In this document: positions 58,662 to 64,000 of the stretch, piece after piece
How positions within the stretch are numbered: position 1 is the stretch's first letter
How the letters are laid out: each line of letters begins with the position of its first letter
NCBI GenBank assembly: GCA_019022495.1
Contig: JAFEKR010000053.1
Location: forward strand, 186,001 to 250,000
Length of the DNA: 64,000 nucleotides
From: Epichloe hybrida
Lineage: Eukaryota > Ascomycota > Sordariomycetes > Hypocreales > Clavicipitaceae
Reading direction: 5' to 3'
The notes under the pieces: model-generated
What the model was told of the DNA's origin: nothing
Database searches by the model: none
Seen by the model: the letters and a program-made list of their open reading frames with translations, nothing else
Made by a program: the position numbers and the translations under genes

Positions 58662-60730
58662 GATTATTACGGATTACGGAGTACACCACGGATTGAAATT
58701 CCCGCTGATGTTTTCTTCTTCGTCTTTCTCTGCACATGCATGCAGGCATGCCCCTGATCGATGTAGCAGCGGGTAACCCGCCAGCCCGCCAGCCCGCCAG
58801 CACGAGAGTTGCCCAATAGCAGGGGGGGCCGTCTGGAGTACATACATACAGTCATCGTCAACGTGGCGTTGTGCTTGTGATTGGCAAAACGTTGAGGTGC
58901 ACGAGCTTCTACGGAGTAGTCACTTGTTGTTTGTCGTATTATGTGACCATGTCGTGAGGGACGAAACGAGAAAGTGAGCGCAGTGGTCTTGATTGCCGTT
59001 TCTGGTCAGCCCGTCTAATTTATACCGAGTATTCATAATACCTGTCAAGTAATATTAACGTGCGGAGTTTGTTCAAGTCGTGGGCATGGCGTCAGCTTGC
59101 GACGCCGTATGTATTAGCGGCGTTTGCACCGAACGTCGTGGTCCGTGGTCCATGGTCCGTGTTGCGGGTGTCATCAGATGGGATCGTGAGCCATGTCGTG
59201 AGCCATGTCGTTAGCGCACCGGGAAGCTCGAAAAGACGGCTGATGTCGAATGCGCTTGTAATATTATTAGCTCTGCTCAGCTCTCCTCTGCTCAGCTCCG
59301 TAGTGATGCCATCGCAAATATCCCAAGGCCAACGCAATGATACGAGGCAACGCGATGCATGCACGTGTGAAACCGGGAATGCACCCAATCATACGTCCGT
59401 ACGGGATTATAAAAACGCATGTGAAGGAGCCTCTCCCGTTTTAGGCCTAGCAGAGTATTGTTTGTATTGTATTTATTGTATTTTTGGTTAGCAGAAGTCA
59501 TCAGGATGCAACTTGATCCCCTCTTCGTTGCCTTGTTGGATGGCCTTCTAGCCGATATGATGGACGGGATATCGGTTTGCAGTATTACGTAGTATTTGAT
59601 GAGCCTCATCTCGTTCATGTGTTGGTTTGTCGCTGGTCTGGCTTTGTTGTTCTGCTTATCCGTTCGTTGCTTTCCTCTGTGCCAGTTAGGATCCTGGCTG
59701 CGTTGGTGACGTTGTCACTTGCGTGTTGCGTGTTGCGTGTGCCGCTCCCATTTTTGGACGAAGCGACCAAGTGCTTCGCTTCACGAGACTGCGCTGCGCT
59801 GCACCGCGCTGCACCGCGCTGTATTACCACGAGCGAGCCTCTGAAAGTGTTTGTTCTCAAATTCACCCCTTGCCGCCTTGCCGCCTTGCCCCCAGAGGCC
59901 ACTGTGAAGTCGGCTCCTCCATCCACCCAAACGGATAAAAGGTGGACTGCTGTGGTCCTGTGGATACCAACGACACCAACCAGGTACCACCACTGACCAG
60001 ACAGACACTTTGCAAGCTGCAAGCAGCCAGCCAGCTCGGCCCCGACGGATCGCAAGAGGGTCCCCTCCGCCGAGACGAAACACGCTCACCCCCATTATCT
60101 GACTTTCCGACCTTTGACTTCATTGTCCATAATACCACCGCCGGCACCAAAGGTCCTCGCAGCTGGCCTTGCTACCGCCACCCTTCGGACCGTCTGCGGA
60201 TTACAAGCGAGCGGATTGCTGCAACAAAATCCAGGGGAAAATAGGGCCCGGCTAGGCATTGCTAGGCATTACTAGGCATTGCAGCACAGAGATTTTGACC
60301 TGCAGCTGGTACGTGCTTAGCGAACCTGGAAACCGCCCCAACAATCCTTACCACTTGCCGCGCGACATGGGCTGCCACCTTTTTTATTGGGACAAAGACC
60401 AGGCCAGGCAACTTCTCTATTAACTCATGTTCCAGAATTATCGCTGGCTTGATCCTCCGCACGCAGAAAAGGGGAAACCCCAAATAACCAAAGATTCCGA
60501 CAAGACATTCATATTTGTGTGAACGAACGGCTACCAAGGTTGACAGAAGAGCTAGTTGATCCCCAAGTCGAGAAAGTCGAGAGGGGGGACTTCAAACCAT
60601 CTGGCGGGACCGACGTCCGCCCCGAAAGCAGCACAACCTCATTGTCAGGAGGGGGGGGGAAAGAATAAGCTTTGAAATTCTCTCGCCAACCGTGACACCC
60701 GTGCTCCGCTGCGAGCAGAATTGGCATGTC
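57872..60730. other. Intergenic region between the transposon block and the DENN gene
   Basis: About 2.86 kb of normal-composition DNA. Many overlapping open frames on both strands (58,000-60,600) show no domain and mutually overlap, so I call none. It holds many short tandem repeats: poly-T at about 58,168-58,196, GCAAAAGGCT x3 (58,571-58,602), CAAG x7 (58,633-58,661), an 8-bp CCAGCCCG x3 (58,777-58,800), TTGCGTG x3 (59,719-59,739) and TAGGCATTGC x3 (60,252-60,284). TACGGAGTA or its complement occurs at 58,056, 58,067, 58,675 and 58,910. The proximal part must contain the promoter and 5' UTR of the downstream gene; no certain TATA or CCAAT box is claimed. Confidence 0.6.
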
Positions 60731-63700
60731 ATGGAGAGCTCCTCGACTCCCCTGGCAGACTACTTCTGGATTGCCGGTGTAGAGTCCATCTCCTACGACG
60801 ATCCGCTGCCCACGACGAGCAATCTACCCGTGGAATCGACCATTGCTGAAGACGGAGAGCCCGACGATGATACTTTCAACGGCTACAAACCGGCAACCGC
60901 TCGTCATTCCCGCCAAAATTCAGCGAACCGCCTCTCCAAAATCTCATTAGATGGCCGATTCTCTATAAACAGTACTCTCGATGAGCTTGACGGCAACACT
61001 CGGAGCAATAGGAGCAGTGCTACGATCAAAGCTGCCAAGCCCACGGGCGCCAACGGTAGTGCTTCCAACGGTGCTTCTGCAGGCCCTCCCGCTTCTGAAG
61101 GGCCGATTCCGGGGCAAGGCTTTGGTTTGATGGGCATGCCCGATTTTGACTTTGACAAAGCGCTCCTGAAATTCGCCGCTGAGCGGGAAAACTTTCTCGA
61201 AGATCTATCCTTCACAGCAGGGGCCAAACTTCAATCCCGACCACCAATGGTGAACCCCCGAGCGGAGAGAATTCGTGCCGATGAAGGTGTACCGAGCGGT
61301 AGGATGAGCCCTTTGAAGAGCCTCAAAGGAAGCATCCGGCGCAAGATCAGTTTTAGAGAAATGAACAGCGTGCGCAAGGGTCCAGCGATATCTAGGCAAG
61401 GCGCGTCAAGCAGAGCAGGTTTGTCACCACGTCTTTCAAGCGCCAACATCTCAAGTCCAGCAACCCGTCATTTTCCAGACACTAATTCAGGCGTGGCAGC
61501 TTCTGTCCGCACCACCAAGCGGCTAAGCAACTATAACTCCGTGATACCTCCACCAGAACCTCTGAACACCGACCCAGACATGCATCCCTTGAAGAGACGA
61601 TTTGAGCCGGTTCTCCTAGATCGATACCCCCCAAAGGATGCAACAGACGAACTGGCCAAGCGAGGAAAATTTCCCGATTATGTGCCCATGTTTGCCTTCC
61701 CAAATGACATACAAATTGTATCCTCGGACGACCGACCGCGATCGACATGGCATGGCTTCACCATGACAGGAGAAGACAATGCCAAGCTGTATGGCATTAC
61801 CATCATTATCTGGACAGCTCTGACGGCACAGCGAGCCGAAGAGGTAGAAATAAGATGCGAACAATGGCGACAGAACCACATGTCGAACGAGGAGAGAGAG
61901 TTGGCGGCCAGCTTGGGAGTCCGGTTAGCCGGCGAAAGATCGCACCTTTCGCAGCTTTTGTCCAGGCTTCCCACCATACCGTCAGGCTCATGTGCCCGAG
62001 ATCGACTCGAAGACGAGATCAGCACAGTAGAGGAGAAGATTGCCCTGATGACTGATATGCTGCGGCCGCTGCGGCATGGCGCAGCGTCCAAGATAGAGGG
62101 CTTAACAGCTGGCGAGAGCGGTTTATGGGTCCCGCGAGCATACGGTGTTTTAGGCAGGGACGCGGCATGTATGGGCTTCTGGAAAGAATGGCTCAGGTCA
62201 ATCATTGTCCCCATGACGGATGGAGGCGTTCTCCGAATCCCTCCTAGTTCACCCAAGGTTGGTCGATGGCAGCCCCTGGAGCGTTACGTGGTCAATCTCT
62301 GCACAGAGGCCTTCAGTCCGTTGGGGTCCAAAACCCAGGTTGAGCTTGGCGTTCGGGAGTTGCGTCTTTACGCGCGCAAGGAGGGTGCGAATGAGCTTCC
62401 TGGTTCCAGAACGATCGATTTGTACGCCTTGTTCCGGTGTCTGTCACTCGAGAACGTCGTTGCGCTCTTCGAATACGCCATGTCCGAGTCCCGCATCATC
62501 TTCCTCTCCTCTCATACGAGCATGCTACACTTGGCCTGCCACGCCCTCGCAAACCTTCTTTATCCTTTGAAATGGGCGAGCATATTCATCCCCATTCTTC
62601 CCGCAAGACTGATCTCCGCCCTCGAGGCTCCCTGTCCCTACATTGTCGGCGTTGAGCGCCGATACGAGCGGATTGACCTGCCGGATGACGACTACGTCCT
62701 GGTTGACTTGGACAAGGATACCATCGACGCCACATCACAGCCTCATCGACTACCGAGACAGCATCGGCGAAAATTGATGTCCCTGCTCCAGGTGGCCGCG
62801 CCCCATACGTTGCGATATGGCGTTGCAACTGGGCCGCCGCCCTACGCAATCGAGTCCTTCCCCTATGACTCTTTTTCGTCCGAGAATGGGTCGGTCTTCA
62901 CGCCCGTTGCTTCAAACGCTACGCTGGGTAAATGGGCATCACAAAACTCATCTAGTTTTGCAGATCGGAGCCCGCCCGAAGAGACTCACCCGCCAGTTTT
63001 CAACGCATTCACGGTTTCCTCAGTGGAAAGCGGCAAATCAGACCGTCCTGGGACGAGCAAATCATCGTCCAAAACCAGCCCACAGTCGTCGGTGTCTCCC
63101 GCATCCGTCACTTTGCCTCCCATGCCCACAACGCCACTTTCCCGGAGCGACTCGGGCTTCGCCCTCACAGCGACATTGCGAGAGAAGCGATCAGGACACT
63201 TTGGCGAGGACAAGGGCCGACGAAGCTCGTCGTTTGGACTGGATAAGTTCCAGACAATGCCCAAATCGAGCCTGCCATTCCTGAACGGACATCAGCAGAA
63301 TTCATCTATTTCAGGCTTCTCGGTCGTGTCTCAATCATCCTTTGGTGGGGGGGGCTACGCGCCCTCCACATACGCTCAATCCACCCTCGCTGCGTCCACA
63401 ATCATGCCCAACATGCAGATCCAGCCGGTCCGCAACACGGAAACCACGGTATGGGTAGAAGGACATTGCTTCAGTCTCAACGCCAAGGACACCCTGTCCA
63501 TTTGCACCATCTGCGATGACAGGTCTGAGGGCGATGGTTTCTATGAATGCACCTCGTGTAAGACGGTAGCCCACGGTCGATGCCTGGGACAAGTCTCCAT
63601 TGTTTGCCCCGAGGCCTTCCACGCCGACAGAGTACGGGCCGCCTTTGTCCGCTGTCTCGCCAGTCTACTCTACACCTATCGCAAGCATCTCGGCCGGCCG

Positions 63701-64000
63701 AACAAGCAGCAGAAAAGCAACGGACAACTGTACGCTTTTGACATGGAAGGCTTCATCAAGAGCCTCCCATACGACCAACAGGATTACGCCACCATGATGC
63801 GTGATACCCAAGGTAAGCAAGCTCAAGCTCCTACTGTCCTTGTCGTTATTTTTCTCTCTACAATCTACCTAGTTCATCTTTCTCCCTCTCTCTCCCTCTC
63901 TCTCCATCATATCTAACACCGCCTACCTAGCCTTCAATGAATTTATTCATGACCGAGAAACACTCCCCGCCAGCGACCCATCCATCCGCCTCTTTGACGA
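60731..64000 (+). CDS. DENN-domain protein with a C1 zinc finger (probable Rab GEF), 3' end beyond the window
   Basis: DENN proteins act as nucleotide exchange factors for Rab GTPases in membrane traffic. The start is taken at ATG 60,731 (MESSSTPLADYFWIAGVES); the open frame extends to 60,692 but only through a GTG. Order: N-terminal ADYFWIAGVE segment; Ser-rich linker; uDENN at about residues 283-370 (RRFEPVLLDRYPPKD to GEDNAKLYGITIII); cDENN at about 458-686 (GLWVPRAYGVLGR, ALFEYAMSESRIIFLSSHTS, YPLKWASIFIPILPARL, APCPYIVGV, DLDKDTI); Ser/Pro-rich region; C1 finger at about 911-965 with the full H-x12-C-x2-C-x11-C-x2-C-x4-H-x2-C-x7-C ligand set; dDENN from about 968. Exon 1 ends at 63,812, and exon 2 (63,931 onward) continues AFNEFIHDRETLPASDPSIR to the window edge. 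Codon use is GC-rich and intact: no RIP signs. The C1 domain may bind membrane lipid; that is inference. Confidence 0.92.
63813..63930 (+). other. Intron of the DENN gene (118 nt)
   Basis: Donor GTAAGC at 63,813, branch-like CTAAC at 63,913-63,917, acceptor CCTAG ending at 63,930. Splicing joins ACC CAA G to CC TTC AAT, giving TQAFNEFIHDRE, which continues the dDENN domain. Without splicing the frame runs into a pyrimidine-rich stretch and stops at 63,914-63,916. Confidence 0.9.

Noticed and set aside
58000..60540. Numerous 64-146-codon open frames on both strands in the right intergenic region
   Set aside because: They overlap each other on opposite strands, have no recognisable domains and contain short tandem repeats; chance frames in GC-normal DNA are the likely explanation.

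Overview
This window is a chromosomal segment of a filamentous ascomycete (Pezizomycotina; a Sordariomycete such as a hypocrealean fungus is my guess, not shown by the sequence). Two short stretches of ordinary gene-bearing DNA (1-724 and 57,872-64,000) flank a 57-kb AT-rich block that holds only transposable elements degraded by repeat-induced point mutation (RIP). Inside the block CpA and TpG are almost absent and TpA is extremely common, so Gln and Trp codons have become TAA/TAG stops and catalytic Asp/Glu codons have become Asn/Lys. The borders of the block coincide with the ends of one retrotransposon.

Layout of the block. Everything sits inside one Ty3/Gypsy element, Gypsy-1 (725-57,867; two 116-bp LTRs; CCCC target duplication), which would be about 8.8 kb without insertions. 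Three elements broke it. (i) Gypsy-2 (5,607-26,645; 270-bp LTRs; duplication GAAAA) is a chromodomain Gypsy. It was itself broken by Copia-1 (8,156-15,251; duplication ATAGG) within the reverse transcriptase domain, and by hAT-1 (20,127-25,964; 8-bp duplication TTAGCACT). hAT-1 in turn carries a solo LTR of the Copia-1 family (23,299-24,108; duplication ATAAC). (ii) Gypsy-3 (28,434-40,387; minus strand) contains about 4 kb of unexplained sequence beyond pol. (iii) hAT-2 (41,410-56,753; duplication GTTATAAT) is a non-autonomous element with long inverted arms. It holds two copies of a second Copia family, Copia-2A (plus strand) and Copia-2B (minus strand), head to head around a 0.75-kb centre, which gives a palindrome of about 15 kb.

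Flanks. The left flank holds the 3' end of an unrecognised gene (1-366). The right flank holds about 2.8 kb of intergenic DNA rich in short tandem repeats, then a clear host gene from 60,731 to beyond the window end. It encodes a DENN-domain protein with a C1 zinc finger and has an intron at 63,813-63,930.

The most informative observation is positional. Each element keeps unmutated CpA, TpG and CpG at its two outer edges (roughly the outer 50-150 bp), while the same LTR sequence is heavily mutated where it lies internally. This gives a natural comparison of RIP density against distance from the end of a repeat. I see no evidence for a new defence, metabolic or regulatory gene system in this window. 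Domain positions inside decayed elements are approximate, and nothing here was checked by database search.
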